Positions 23,316-36,122 of a stretch of 64,000 nucleotides of DNA are shown piece after piece. Where the stretch lies: the NCBI GenBank assembly GCA_011316305.1, contig SAUG01000077.1:62001-126000 (forward strand). The letters run 5' to 3'. A program made the position numbers and the translations under genes. The notes under the pieces were generated by a model. The model made no database searches. It saw nothing but the letters and a program-made list of their open reading frames with translations, and had not been told where the DNA came from. This DNA comes from Rusavskia elegans (taxonomy: Eukaryota; Ascomycota; Lecanoromycetes; Teloschistales; Teloschistaceae). Every line of letters starts with the position of its first letter. The first letter of the stretch is position 1.

Positions 23316-24316
23316 TTAGTTAATTTGATTTTGGTTTTAATACCCGGTAAACCAGTGGTTCGGTAAGTAAATTAAACGTTAGTATACCAGTATCCAATAT
23401 ACGGTAGTAGAACTTATATCCTAGTTCTATTAACGTAAATAACGATTCTATAGAATTTTAATTTAAATTTATTTAGTAATATAACGTATCCTTCTACCGA
23501 TAATTTAATATCGAATTTTTATAGATAAATATACCTCGCAGTTATCGCTTTTCTTCTTTTTTTACTAGTAATATAAGCTCTATAATACTATACCCTTGTA
23601 AGTACTATCACTTACTAAAATCCTTTACGTACGTATTTACCCCCGTAACAGCTATAGCTATAAGCTAAACCAGACGGTAGTATCTTTCTATATCCGTAAT
23701 AACTATACCTACCCGCGCGGACGTCGACTATCTTATAGTAGCTAGAGTAAACTATTCTAACTTCGATATAAATAGCTTTTTTATCGCCCTTAAAACGCGC
23801 TATCCGACCTTTCTACCCCCCTTTAGCCTAATCGACCGGGTAAAGCTTCTAGCTGTAGTAGCTAGCGACTCTTTTAAAGCTATATAGGCTAAAGAGTACT
23901 TTAATAGTTTAGCGGAACGTTTAGATACAGGTTATATAATAAATATAGCTAATACGAAAACTATAGATAGATACTTCGTAGTATAATAGATAGATATAGC
24001 GGAAATATTAAAAGCTGATAATTATATATAACGTCGAGGAAGGAATATATAATATTTAAATTGGACCGAAGACTACGAGTAATATAGTTATATTTATATA
24101 GTAAAGGATTCGTAATCGCGAATAAAAAAGGAAATAGTTAAATAGAAGTAATTAACTACGGTGTAAATCTTATTTAACGAACTATATACCTTTAGCTGTA
24201 AAATTTTCTTTATACGTAAAATATAATAATCGTTGCCGTATATAACGTTGATAAAATATATATATATATATATATAAAAACCTGATATAATTCCAGACAG
24301 GAGCCTTCCAAAAAAG
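23316..24316 (-). mobile_element. 1-kb non-LTR element, copy A
   Basis: 1001 bp flanked by a perfect 13-bp TSD ATCGCTATAGTAT (23303-23315 and 24317-24329). It aligns with copies B and C from end to end. On the element's sense (minus) strand it starts near TTTTTTGGAAGGCTCCTGTC, and its 3' end is the A-rich AAAACCAAAATC-type tail. There are no terminal inverted repeats or LTRs. On the opposite strand an open-looking stretch (about 23765-23985) reads as protein-like sequence (a LIDRVKLLAVVAS segment), also present in copy C. A 140-codon minus-strand frame at 24094-24516 spans the element border and is an artefact of low RIP-stop density. Confidence 0.85.
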
Positions 24317-24329
24317 ATCGCTATAGTAT

Positions 24330-27300
24330 AAATTAATTTATAGCCCGAATCTAGTAACCGATCTACTAGATATAATAATATTCTAGAAAAAATAGATATT
24401 TTAAAAAAAGCTAAAACCGAAAAATATATTTCTATATTAATTAAATCTGATAAACTATTTATATCTATTTCTACTATTAGGTCCCGCGCTATATTAAAAG
24501 TTCTAGATAAAATCAATCTAAATCATATAAAAAGGCTATTAATATAGAATATCGGAACCGATATCGATTGGAATAAACTTATATTTATAGATAATATTTA
24601 TTTTAAGTAAATAATCCCGATATTTTTTTAAATTACAGAAAAGAATTTACTAAATTTAAAAAAAAATCTGATAAAAAAATTAGAAAAATTAGATATAGCC
24701 GATTTAAAAATTGTATTTTTAATTAATTTAATTATTTTAAAAAATACAAAATTTAAATTAATACTAGTATTTCAATTAGAAAATATTTAGAACGTAAATA
24801 TAGATAATTATAAAATTATAAATCCATTATATAAATATTCATAAAATCTATAATAGATATTATCGAATTATCTATAATTACATTTTTAAAAATACTTTTT
24901 ATATCCGATATAAATTATATTCCCATTTTATAAAATGTTATTATTCCCGAATCGATATTTTATAATTAATTTCTAAAAATAAATATAATTTACCGTAATA
25001 GCTTAATAGTAATAGATTTCGAAAAAATAAAATTAGAAATAGATTTAATATAGAAAACGCGCCGTTATATTAAAATAAAAAGAAATCGGATTCTATTAAA
25101 AAAATTAAAATTAAATATAAATCTTTTCGAAGCTATACGAAATTAGAAGCCGAATATATTTTAATTTATTTTATTTATAGAAAATATCGATATTTAAAAA
25201 ATATATTTGAATACTCGGAATAGTAGTTAGAAATAATTTAATAACTAGATTTTAATAAACCGAAATAGTAGTTTTATTTAGCGAAAATAACCGATAATAA
25301 ATTTATATAGAAAGTAAAGAAAATGGAAAATTAGGAAATTATTTTTATATAAATTTTTAAAGATATAGCATTCTATTTATATATATTCTATAAAAGTTTT
25401 AATAGAATGTTCCGGAATTTTATTATTATAAATAAAATTATAAAAAGTTTCTAAATAAAATATATCTATTAGAGAAAAATAGATCGATATTCCTTTTATA
25501 TATAAATCTATATTAAAAAATTTCGATAATTATATATACGAAGCTATAATAGATTCTAGTTTTAAAATTAATTCCGTAATTACTGAATATAGATAGATAA
25601 AGGCGTCGGATACGAAGCTAAATTATATAAATATTATATTAAAAATAAATCGCGTCTACTACTAGTTTCGAAACCCGGAATAATGATTTAAAAAAGCTAT
25701 AGTAATAGAAGATATAAGTTTTTAGATCTAAATCTAAACTAGTAACTATTGTTATAATAAATATTATTCTATTAAATTCGAATCAAAGATATATTAAAAG
25801 CTATAAATAACTATATTAGATTCGATATATTATTAAATAGTTTATATTAAAATTAGTATCTATATATTATCTTATAGAAAAAGGTTAATATATCGAAAAT
25901 CCTATATATAGTTACGTATCTATACTCCCGCGACTACTATAATAGAAAATATAATAAAAAATTCGATTCGGAGTATTTTAATAATATTAATAATCTTAAA
26001 TAAAAATAGTTATATCGGTTATTATTATAGAAGTTTAAAACAGTAAATTCGGAATTAAACTAATTATTAGATTCGGAACTAACCTAGCTATTATTATAGA
26101 TTTTTTTTACAATAATAGATTCGGAACTATTATTTTAAAAAAAGATTAAATAAAATTAGTATTAAATCGGGGGTTATATTAACCGAATTTCTAGAAAATA
26201 TAAATCAAAATTTAAAAATCTCGGAATAAATTAACTAAATCGATAAATTCTCGATCTTTTTATTATAGTTTTGATTATACTATATAGTTACTATACTATA
26301 ATAAAACCTTTTCGAAAATAATATTTAATATCTACCCTATATTATTTTATTTTAAAAGTATTATTAAACCTATAATATCTATTATTTTTAATAAAACGAT
26401 ATATAAATAACTATAGTTAGAAATCTTTTTCTATAGATTTAAACTAACTATTTTCAATATCTAACTCTACGGTTTATTAATTATTATAGTAAAACTGAAT
26501 CGAAACGGAAACTATTTTTATAAAATAATTAGATTAAATAGTTTTCTATTAGGCGTAATAGATATAATTCGATTTAATATTTATTTTTAACTATTAAATT
26601 CGGATTTAATAATTTTAGTTTTAAAAATAAAACAGCCAAAATAGATAATAATTAACTAAATACTATTTATAATATTTTTTTATATATTTATATTTTTATT
26701 AAAATAATAGAATAATCGATTCGGAAATCTAGATACGAAAATAGAAACTTTTAAAATATAAAACTAGCGAGATATTTAAATATATATTATTTAAATCTAA
26801 ATTATTCTATATTGGTTTAATAAATATAAATAGCGTGAAATATAAACGATTTAGTTTTTATTTTTTAAAATAATTTAAAACTATTATTACTAATAATTAT
26901 ATTATAAAAATGTAGTATATATAGTCTATAGTAATATAACGAATTCTATTTAAATCTAATTAAAATATCGGGAAGATAAATACTATTCTAAAATATTTTT
27001 TTATTCCGAAATTATAAAATAAATTTAGAAAATTAAAAGTTACTATATATAGCTATATTTTATTGTATTCGACTAAACTAGTTACTAAATTTCCGATTAT
27101 TGAAATTATTATTGATATAGATATTTTAGACTAGATATAATATTTTAAAATACAGCTAATGATAATATCACTAAAAATTTGTCTTATAAATACTAATCTA
27201 TCCTTAATTTTAAATAATAAATAGAATTTATATAAATTTACTATCTAAAGTTATCTAATTCCCGCTAAATAGCTAATTTTTATTATTATAAAAAGTTCTG

Positions 27301-27761
27301 ATCGTTCGATTTATAATTATAAAATAGTATTTATATTATATTAAAATATTATTTTAAATAATTATTATCGTTATTCGAATTCGCTAGTTTAGAATTATAT
27401 TATTTATAATCGAATATATTATATTTTTCAAAATATTAAATGAAATTTTCAATCGAAAATATAATATTTATCTATTAGAAAGAAAAAATACTATAATATC
27501 CGAAGAAAGTATATAAATAATAATTTTTTTATAAATTCGAAAGTTATAGTAATAATATTTAATTTTAAATATCTTTCTAGTACCGGCTAGACTATATAGA
27601 AATTTTTTTTTTGGTTTTATTATTATTTATATTTTTTAAAATAATATAATTAAAAGTTATACGTTAATTTTTATATACGATTGAAATATAATCTAATTCG
27701 GAAATAATTAATCGATTTTATTACTATTAATTCTAGATATATATATGTTTCGATTGATTAT
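24330..27761. other. Decayed repeat DNA, unclassified
   Basis: 3.4 kb of heavily mutated sequence between copy A and G2a. Short open stretches exist but I could assign no transposase, RT or helicase motif. It is the DNA into which G2a inserted, and it should continue after 57447. Confidence 0.35.
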
Positions 27762-28001
27762 TATAAAACGCCAAACGCGTTATATAGATTTTGAAAATAT
27801 ATTTAGAACGTTTAGAAACGAAACTTGCCGTCTAGTCGCTAGAACGTCGCTAGTATATCGGATTTCGATCTTTTCCTATTTTTTCCTTTTCTTTTATTAC
27901 TAGGCTATATTCTAGTCTTTCTAGAATATAAATTAGTTCTATAATATACCTTTCGTCCAGTCTATAATTATATACTATTCTAGGAATATATCTATTTAAT
28001 A
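27762..28001 (+). repeat. 5' LTR of G2a
   Basis: 240 bp, starts TATAAAACGCC (TG mutated to TA), same length as the three other G2 LTRs. Confidence 0.92.
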
Positions 28002-30708
28002 GTTATTATTTATTATTTTTAATATTTTTACCTCGTTATATATTATTTATAGTATAACTATATCGACGTCGACACGTAGTATTTATAGTAGCTATAGCTA
28101 TAGTAAAAAATTTTAGATAGAATTATCTTAAACTAGCGCTAAAATAATAAAACCGCGGATTATAGATATTATAATTTAATTTAATAAATATAATCCGCCT
28201 ATTTTAAAGATATCTAATAAAGAAAATCTTAGATTATTTTCTATTATTTCGGGAAACTAATCGGAAATTTATAATAATTTCGTTATTAATATATTAGAAA
28301 ACTATATAATTTCCGGCAGCTGAATCTATTAATAGTAATTACTTAATAGTTAGTTGTAATCTAATAAATATACTTTTTTGAAAACTTTTATCTCTAAAAA
28401 TTTTAATTCAGGTTAACTATCTAATAATAGTAATAATCCGAATAATCAGAAAAAAAATAGAGATAATAGTAATAAGTACGATAATAATAAAAAACTTTAA
28501 ACCTTAGAAATTTAAATAGTAATAAAAAAGAAAATCTCTTTAAAAATGTATTATAAAATAGAAACTTTCTATATAATAGATCCGAATTATATTTTAGATA
28601 CTAAATAACTTTCCTTTAAACTAACTATCGAGTTTTCGCGAACGTTTTAGATTTTATTAAAGCTAAAAATTAAAAAATCTAAAAAGTATAACAATAAAAT
28701 AATATTTTAAAAATATTATAAATATTTTAAATTTTATAAAAATTAGTTTTATAAATCCGATATTTTATCCGTCTATATAGATTAAATCCGATAGGCTTAA
28801 AACTTTATTAAAAGTTAGAAGTCAAATCGTTAGTTTAAAAAAAAGAAATTTTTTATTAATAAAAATACTTTTAATAGTATATTATAGAATAAATTTTAAA
28901 AATTTCTTTTAAATTCTACTACCGATTTTTAATTTTATTTATTAGAAACTATAATAAAGTTTTTTTATATAATATAAAATAAAAACTAAAATATTCTAAA
29001 ATTCTATAATTTCTTTATATTATTAAAAGTCCAGTTATTTCTTTTATCGGAAAAATAATAATCGATTTTTTTTAAAAAAAATTTATCCGGAACTATTATA
29101 TATAATATAAATTTAAAACGCGAAATTAAAAGATTTTAGCTATAATAAATAGATAGTTTAGATTATTTCAATAGAAAAATATAGATAAAATAATACTAGA
29201 TTAATAGTAGAATTTTTTTACTAAAAGACCTAATCTATTACTATATAGTAAAAGGAATTTATATTTCGAAAACCGGAACCGGAAAAGCCGATTATAAAAT
29301 AATCGAAATAGTATTTGTAGAAAAGATATTTCTAGTATTAGTAATACTAATTTTAGAAAATATAAATAGATTAATAAATTTAATCTATATTTGATTCATT
29401 ATAATATAGATTTCTAGTTTAATAGTTATTCTAAAATCTAGAACTAAAGTTATAATAGTCGGAAATCTAAAACTTTTATATTAATAGTAATAGAACTTTT
29501 AAAAAGTCTACTATTAATATATTAAAAGAAAATTCTAATTATATTAATTTATTAAAAAACCAGTAAAACGAGTTATAATTTTAATAATAACCTAAAATAG
29601 ATGGATTAAAATAAAAAATAGTCTTTTAATAAAAGTATTTATTAAATTACTAGCGAAAGAATATAGTTAAAATAAAATATTTCTAGATCTAGATTTCTAG
29701 ATTAATATTATTTTTTAGTCTTTTATTATTTAATACGACCTAGAATCAATCTAAAAAATAGATAAACTCTATTTTTAATAGATTAGAAATTAGCGCGCTA
29801 TTTATTATAAAATATATAATTAAAATTGGATAATAATAAATGATTATAGCCGTTAGAAAATTTATATATTATAATTCTATATTTTAAATACGACCGATAA
29901 ATATAGTATCTTTCTAGATATACTTACTTTATATTTAATATATATAGTTATAGACTTTAGATTAAAGTAATAGCAGTTTTGTATCTATAACGAAATAATA
30001 TAAAATAACTAAACGGATATAAAATAGTTAATCCGCTTTAATATTAATTTATCGGTAGTTTTTATTTATATATTATATACCGAAAAGTATATATTAGTAT
30101 ATATTATATCGATTACCGCCGTATATACGAGATCTAATAGTAATACTACTATATAAATAGGAACTAACAGCGCCGATAAAGATAATAAAAACGAAAATCT
30201 ATAATAGTCCGAACCGACGATTCCGGAATCTATATATAAAGAAATCGAAGTTTATAATATATATATAGTAGATTTATTACCGCCGTTAAAAAATACCGAT
30301 CATATAATCGAATTAAATAGACGAAATCTATTGAATAGTCTAATTTATAGCTTATCTAAATACGAATTCGATAAATTATATAATTATCTAGATAGTATTC
30401 TAAAGAAAGGCTAGATTCGTTATTTAATATTTTTTATAAAAGTTATAATCTTTTTTATATTAAAAAATAAAAGTAGTCTTTATATATATTTCGACTATAG
30501 AGATTTAAGTAAAGTAATAATTTAAATCTGTTATTTTTTACCTTTTATTTCTAAAATTCTAGATCGATTATTAAAAGTAAATTATTTTTCTAAATAAAAT
30601 ATTAAAAATATCTACTATCGAATCCGGACTAAAAAAGGTAATAAATAAAGAATCGCGTTTTATATAAAATATAGATATTTTAAATATTTTATTATATCTT
30701 TCGGTTTT

Positions 30709-30879
30709 TGTTACGGTTGCTTATTGGCTGGATTTTTATCATATCAGCGGAAGCTAACCCAGAGTGGTTAGCGTTATAGAGCCAGCTCTATTGACTCTAC
30801 TTCCTTTTTCATATATATAGTTTTCATAGATTATTTCAATATTATCACGATTCCATACATCTACTGTACAGTTGCTTCA
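30709..30879 (+). repeat. 5' LTR of G3
   Basis: 171 bp, begins TGTTACGGTTGCTTATTGG and ends CAGTTGCTTCA; little mutated. Confidence 0.93.
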
Positions 30880-30886
30880 ATAGGTA

Positions 30887-31888
30887 GAACAGGTAGAGCA
30901 GAATTTACCTGTACCGGCGGCGCCGTTTCTGCCCGCTAAAGCTACGGCGGAACTATAATATCTTTTTCCGGAAGATCTATAATTAGAGTATTTTCTTTTA
31001 TTTTTATTAGGTCGAGTACTTCTTTTATTCTCTATCTATATATTATTTATATTAATATAAAGTCTATTTTATAGCTTATACTATTAGAAAAAATAGTAGA
31101 AAGTCGAAGTAAAACTATTAACTATTAATTATAATTTTCTAGTATAGTAAAGAAATAGTATAAAATAATTTCGACTATTTAATTAGTATATTCTAATTAT
31201 CTATCGGTAGATAGATATTATAAAGTAGTAAAAATTAAATAAATTTCTAGTTATTTAAATATTATATACTATAGTTTATTAATAAACTTATAGTTTCTAT
31301 TAGATTTTATTACTTTTAGTATTCCCTATAGAATTAAATATAAATAATTAAATAAAACTATTATCTAATTATTTCCGGACTATATTATTTTACCTAAAAT
31401 AATTATAATAACTTTTATAAACTTATCTATAACCGGTATAGTATAGTTAAATTTATCTAGTATCGAAGAAGGTAGAACTAGAATAAAATTAATTAATAGA
31501 ATATTAAAAGGCTTTACCGGATATAAAATAGACTAGAATAGTCTAAATAGTCTATAGCAAGGTATTTACCTAATTTAATAATTAGAGTAGTAAGCGATAT
31601 ACTCTTTAAACCTCTTTACTATATTAAAAATATAGAATTTATCTATTAGCAATTTATATTTTTAAGCTATATAAAATAGCTTTTAGTCTAAAATACTAGG
31701 AATTAAGATATAATAATCTAATTTTTTATTATTAAAATAGATAAGACCTCGGCGGAATAAAAAAGATAGATAAATTCCGTTTTCTTTTAATATATTAATA
31801 TTATAGAGCTCTTTAAATATTCTAGAGTAATTTTCGTCCTTTATATATACTTTCTTGATTTTCGTTTTAAACTCTTTTAACAGTTCCA
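30887..31888 (-). pseudogene. Inverted integrase fragment of G3 (left arm)
   Basis: This ~1.0-kb segment is the reverse complement of 32925-33966 in the same element. Shared landmarks include GCAGAATTTACCTGTA near 30898 and its mirror near 33939. On the minus strand it encodes part of the same integrase: the frame 31683-31982 contains VELLKEFKTKIKKVYIKDE, paralogous to VELLKEFKIKIKEVYIEDE in the right arm. Beyond about 31888 the frame no longer matches, which marks the breakpoint; residues upstream of it in that ORF are antisense to RT. Confidence 0.85.
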
Positions 31889-31899
31889 CCATCGCGATT

Positions 31900-34620
31900 A
31901 TACGAGAGCATATATTAACGATATCGTCATCTTTTCTAAAACTTTCGACGAGTATATCGAGTATTTCTACGCTGTATTCCAAAAGCTCTCTGAATATAAT
32001 ATTAGCTTTAGCTCTAAAAAGTTATTCCTGGCGTACCCTTTAGTATAATTACTAAAATAGCGAGTAGACGTATTTAGCTTTATAATAGATACGGAAAAAC
32101 TAGCCGTAATTATACGCCTAGCCTTTCTACGAATATTATAAGAACTAGACTACTATCTAGGCCTAACCGGCTATCTATATAACTACGTCCCTTTCTACTC
32201 CGGCGTCTATTAACCTCTAAAAGATTAAAAAATAAAGCTCTACTAGATCTTATACGAACGATAATTAACAGGTAATATATAAAAGAGGGAGGCGGCGAAG
32301 ATAAAAGTTATAACTCTAATAAAGGAAAAAATAGAATCCTACCGGATAATATAGAAGTTATTTATACGGCCGGAAATACTAATCTACTTCGTAGTTATAT
32401 AAACCCTTTATATCGATATCGATACTAGCCTACGAAGTATTAGGGCCTACGCCTACTACTCTAAATACAAAACCGACGGGGTACCTAGATAGAAATCTAT
32501 TAAACCTATCCTATTCTTATCTAGAATACTTACGGCTGTAGAAATAAAATACTAGCTAACTAAGTTAGAGGTTATAGGGCTTATATAGGTAGTAAAGAAA
32601 CTACGCTACTTTATCGAAGCTTCCTATTACGCTACTATAATTTATACTAACTATTAGGCGATTATAGATATAGCGAAGCAGAGCAGCCTAAATACTACTT
32701 CTATAATATAATTTAATTTCCGCTACGTATATTTATCTAAGTATCTGTCTAGATTTATACTAGATATTTATTATAAGCCCGGTAAGTTAAATATCGTCCC
32801 GGATATACTATCCCGGCTCCCTATTATAACGGAGATCTAGAAGTTCCTCGAGGTATACTATATAGGCAAAATAGATACTAGAAATACGGAAAATACTTAT
32901 TTAATATAATACGGATATCTAATCGCTGTAGTAGAACTATTAAAAGAATTTAAAATAAAGATTAAGGAAGTATATATAGAAGACGAATATTATTCTAGGA
33001 TATTCGAAAAGCTCTATAGTAATAATATATTAAAGAAAGATAGAATTTGCCTACTTTTTTTACTTTGCCGAAGTTTTATCTATTTTAATAATAAAGAATT
33101 AGGTTACCGTATCTTAATATCTAGTATTCTAAACTAAAAGCTATTTTATATAGTTTATAATAATACCGGATACCCTAGCTATACCCGAATATATAAATAG
33201 CTAATAGATAAATTCTATATCTTTAATATAGCGAAGAAGTTTAAAGAATATATTATTTACTATTCTAATTATTAAACGAGGCGAATATTTTATTATAGAC
33301 TATTTAGACTACTCTAGTCTATTTTATATCCGGCGAAGCCCTTTAATATTTTATTAATCGATTTTATTCTAGTTCTACTAGTTTTAGTACTAGAAAAATT
33401 TAACTATACTATACTAGTTATAGATAAATTTATAAAAGCTATTATTATTATTTTAGATAAAATAATATAATCCGAAAAAAATTAGATAATAGTTTTATTT
33501 AACCGCCTATATTTAATTCTATAAAGAATACCGAAAGTAATAATATCTAATAAAAATTATAAATTTATTAGTAAACTATAGTCTATAATATTCGAATAAC
33601 TAGAAATTTATTTAATTTTTACTACTTTATAATATCTATCTACCGATAGGTAATTAAAATATATTAATTAAATAGTCGAAATTATTTTATACTACTTCTT
33701 TACTATACTAGAAAATTATAATCGATAGCTAATAGTTTTATTTCGATTTTCCGCTATATTTTCTAAGAATATAAACTATAGAATAGGCTTTATACTAATA
33801 TAAGTAATATATAGATATAAAATAAAAGAAATATTTAATTTAATAAAAGTAGAAAAAGATACTTTAATTATAGATTTTCCGGAAAAAGATACTATAGCTC
33901 CGCTGTAGCTTTAGCGGGTAGGAATAGTACCGCCGATACAGGTAAATTCTGCTCTACCTACTCTATCTACTAAAGTAAATACGCTAATACTCGTAGAATC
34001 TATAGCGTATATATATTCTACTATCGTAGAAAAACTATTACGACCCTACTAGCTAACGTATATCGATACTAGAAATACTATTAGTCTAGCAGCTATAGTA
34101 ATAAAACGCTAGTACGATTTAAAGCACCTATAATAGTTCTTCCGCGGGGGTAATTAGGTTAGTCTATAGCTTTATCGAGAATATACGGTACCTGGTTTAA
34201 AGGATAGAAATTATAAGATCGAATAGTAGTTCGCTAGACCCTTTAAAGTTTTTAAAAAGATTAATCTACTAGCCTACCGCCTTCGTCTACTAAATTTAAT
34301 AAACCGGCTATAGCCTATTATTTCGATCGTTTATCTAGAACCTACGAAACCGTTTTATAAAAATCTCTATTAGTAATAGTTAATAGAGCCGATCTTAATA
34401 CTAGCTAATAAAATTAACTACCTAATCGAACGCCTACTCTACCGTCGTAATTAGAACCGCCGAGGTAGAGGAGTATTTACCGAATATCTAGTATAATACC
34501 AGGGTTTAGGCGCCGAGTATTAGTAATAGAAGCCTAGAAGGATCATTTTAGACTAGTTAAAAGCGGAGTTCGAAGCCGTAGCTAATTAGAACGAGTAGGA
34601 GCGCTAAATAGAGTACGAAA
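31900..34620 (+). pseudogene. G3 pol remnant: RT C-terminus, RNase H, integrase, chromodomain
   Basis: The RT box reads AYINDIVIFSKTF (31908 on; YIDD in the family). After it come GLTGYL and VPFYSGVY. RNase H at about 32380-32830: YIDIDTSLRSI, ILFLSRILTAVE, TKLEVIGLI, IIYTNYQAI and YKPGKLNIVPDILSRLP. Integrase: NNTGYPSYTR near 33155 (zinc-domain region), DFILVLLV, VIDKFIKAI, then LSTDRQLKYIN (about 33638-33670). The DNA-contact tail has EYTVPGLKDRNYKIE (34175 on). The chromodomain-like segment has RRGRGVFTEYLV…YQGLGAEY (about 34460-34520). Frameshifts and stops are few compared with its neighbours, so long stretches are still readable. Confidence 0.85.
32925..33966 (+). repeat. Right arm of the G3 inverted repeat
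   Basis: Pairs with 30887-31888 in opposite orientation; spacer about 1.03 kb. Transcription through the element would give an RNA able to fold into a ~1-kb hairpin. Confidence 0.85.
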
Positions 34621-34715
34621 TATAAAGATAGCGCTAATTAATACCGTTTTTATTTTTTTTTTAACTTTTTGGCTAGATTTATAATATATTTAGGCTAAGA
34701 TATATTTATATTACG

Positions 34716-34835
34716 GAAGTTCCCTAGTATAGAAGCACGGTAAGGCCTATCTAACGTAATATTATAGATTAGTTGCGTTGGATAAAATCCGCTATCTAGA
34801 TTCGAGTCCCGGCTATATATATTAGGATAAACCTA
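34716..34835 (+). ncRNA. tRNA-like structure in the 3' region of G3
   Basis: Box-A-like TAGTATAGAAGCACGG, then an anticodon-arm region, a small arm GGAT-AAA-ATCC at the variable-loop position (as in class II tRNAs) and a T-arm CTAGA-TTCGAGT-CCCGG. The 5' side of the T stem is what CCGGG becomes after one C-to-T and two G-to-A changes. It lies in sense between the chromodomain and the 3' LTR. The acceptor stem is not clean, so the ends are approximate. Confidence 0.45.
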
Positions 34836-34972
34836 CTTTTTTAACCTTTTATCTTTAACTTCGAGCCGTTTAAAGCTATTTAAATATTCGAATACCCTCT
34901 TTTAACGTATACTAATTAGAGGAGCAGAGGAACCCTTTTTAGAGGTAAAAGGCTTTTTATAAGGCCGGCAAC

Positions 34973-35143
34973 TATTACGGTTACTTATTGGCTGGATTCT
35001 TATTATATTAGCGGAGGCTAACCTAGAGTGGTTAGTATTATAGAGCCAGTTCTACTGGCCCTACTTTCTTCTTTATATATATAGTTTTTATAGATCATTT
35101 CAATATTATTACGATTTCATATATCTACTATACAGTCGCTTCA
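34973..35143 (+). repeat. 3' LTR of G3
   Basis: 171 bp, begins TATTACGGTTACTTATTGG and ends CAGTCGCTTCA; several transitions relative to 30709-30879. Confidence 0.93.
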
Positions 35144-36122
35144 GTTTTACTAATATATCTATAATATTTTAGATCTATATTAATCGAGTTTTAGAGTAAT
35201 TAGTTAATATATACTATATAATCTATCTAGATAATATTCTAATTTCTTCTAATTCGGAAAAAAAATATTAGAAATATATTAAATAAATTAACTAAAAACT
35301 TCGGATAATAAAATTATATTTAAATTTTAATAAGTATATTTTTAATATTAAAAATATAGAATTTTTAGATTTTATTATATCTATAGAAAATATATTAATA
35401 GATCTAAAATAAATAGATTCTATTAAAAAATAGCCGGTTCCGAAAATTTATCGCGAAATATAGATTTTTTTAAAATTTATAAACTTTTACCGGTATTTTA
35501 TTTACTAATATTTTTAAATTTTTGTCTTTTTAACGAGTTTATTTATAAATAATATAGCCGGAAAGAAATCGGAACCGTTTTACTAAACTATTAAAATTTA
35601 AAAAAATTTTAAAAAATTAAAGCGCGTTTTTAATATTACCGGAATATTATAATATTTTAATCTAAAAAAAGAATCTATATCGAAATTAATATTTCTAGAA
35701 TAGAATTAGTTGAAATTATATCTTAATCTAATAAAAATAGTCGCTAGCGTCTAGATATATTTTAGTCGAAGAAAATAATTCCTATTAAATATAATTACGC
35801 GACCTATAATACGGAACTATTTACTATTATTAAAGTCTTTAAATAATAGAAATACTATCTCGAAAGCGAAAAGTTTATAGTTAAGATCTAAATAGATTAT
35901 AATAACCTTTAAAATTTTATAAAAGTTAAAAAACTTAATATTTAATAATATCGCTAGGTTATTAAGTTAACTACTATAGATTTCGATATTTTCTATTATC
36001 TAGAAAGAACTAATCTAGCTAATCTGCTATCTAGAAGGCCGGATTATAAGTATATTAACTTTTGAATTAAAATAATATTATCTATATTTTAGCGAAAATT
36101 AAATTTTATTAATTTAAAATCC

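Larger units (their letters stand above)
30709..35143 (+). mobile_element. G3: rearranged Ty3/gypsy element inserted in the RT of G2a
   Basis: 171-bp LTRs (30709-30879 and 34973-35143), TG…CA ends in the left copy, and a perfect 5-bp TSD GTTTT (30704-30708 and 35144-35148), total 4435 bp. It cuts the G2a RT exactly between SFGF and TNIP. Internal order: an inverted copy of integrase (30887-31888), then forward RT C-terminal half, RNase H, integrase and chromodomain (31900-34620), then a tRNA-like segment, then the LTR. There is no gag, protease or RT N-terminal half, so this copy is defective by structure as well as by RIP. The left LTR retains far more CpA/TpG than the right one. Confidence 0.93.

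Noticed and set aside
24261..24279. (TA)n runs, here and at 36162-36176, as telomeric or origin signals
   Set aside because: They are simple repeats inside copies A and B near the same internal position; nothing supports an origin or telomere.
24094..24516. 140-codon minus-strand ORF
   Set aside because: It crosses the border (24316) of the non-LTR element into unrelated flanking DNA, and its Ile/Tyr/Leu-rich composition only reflects AT-rich DNA.
31855..32043. 62-codon plus-strand ORF near the G3 breakpoint
   Set aside because: It is an out-of-frame shadow of the RT segment that starts AYINDIVIF in the neighbouring frame.
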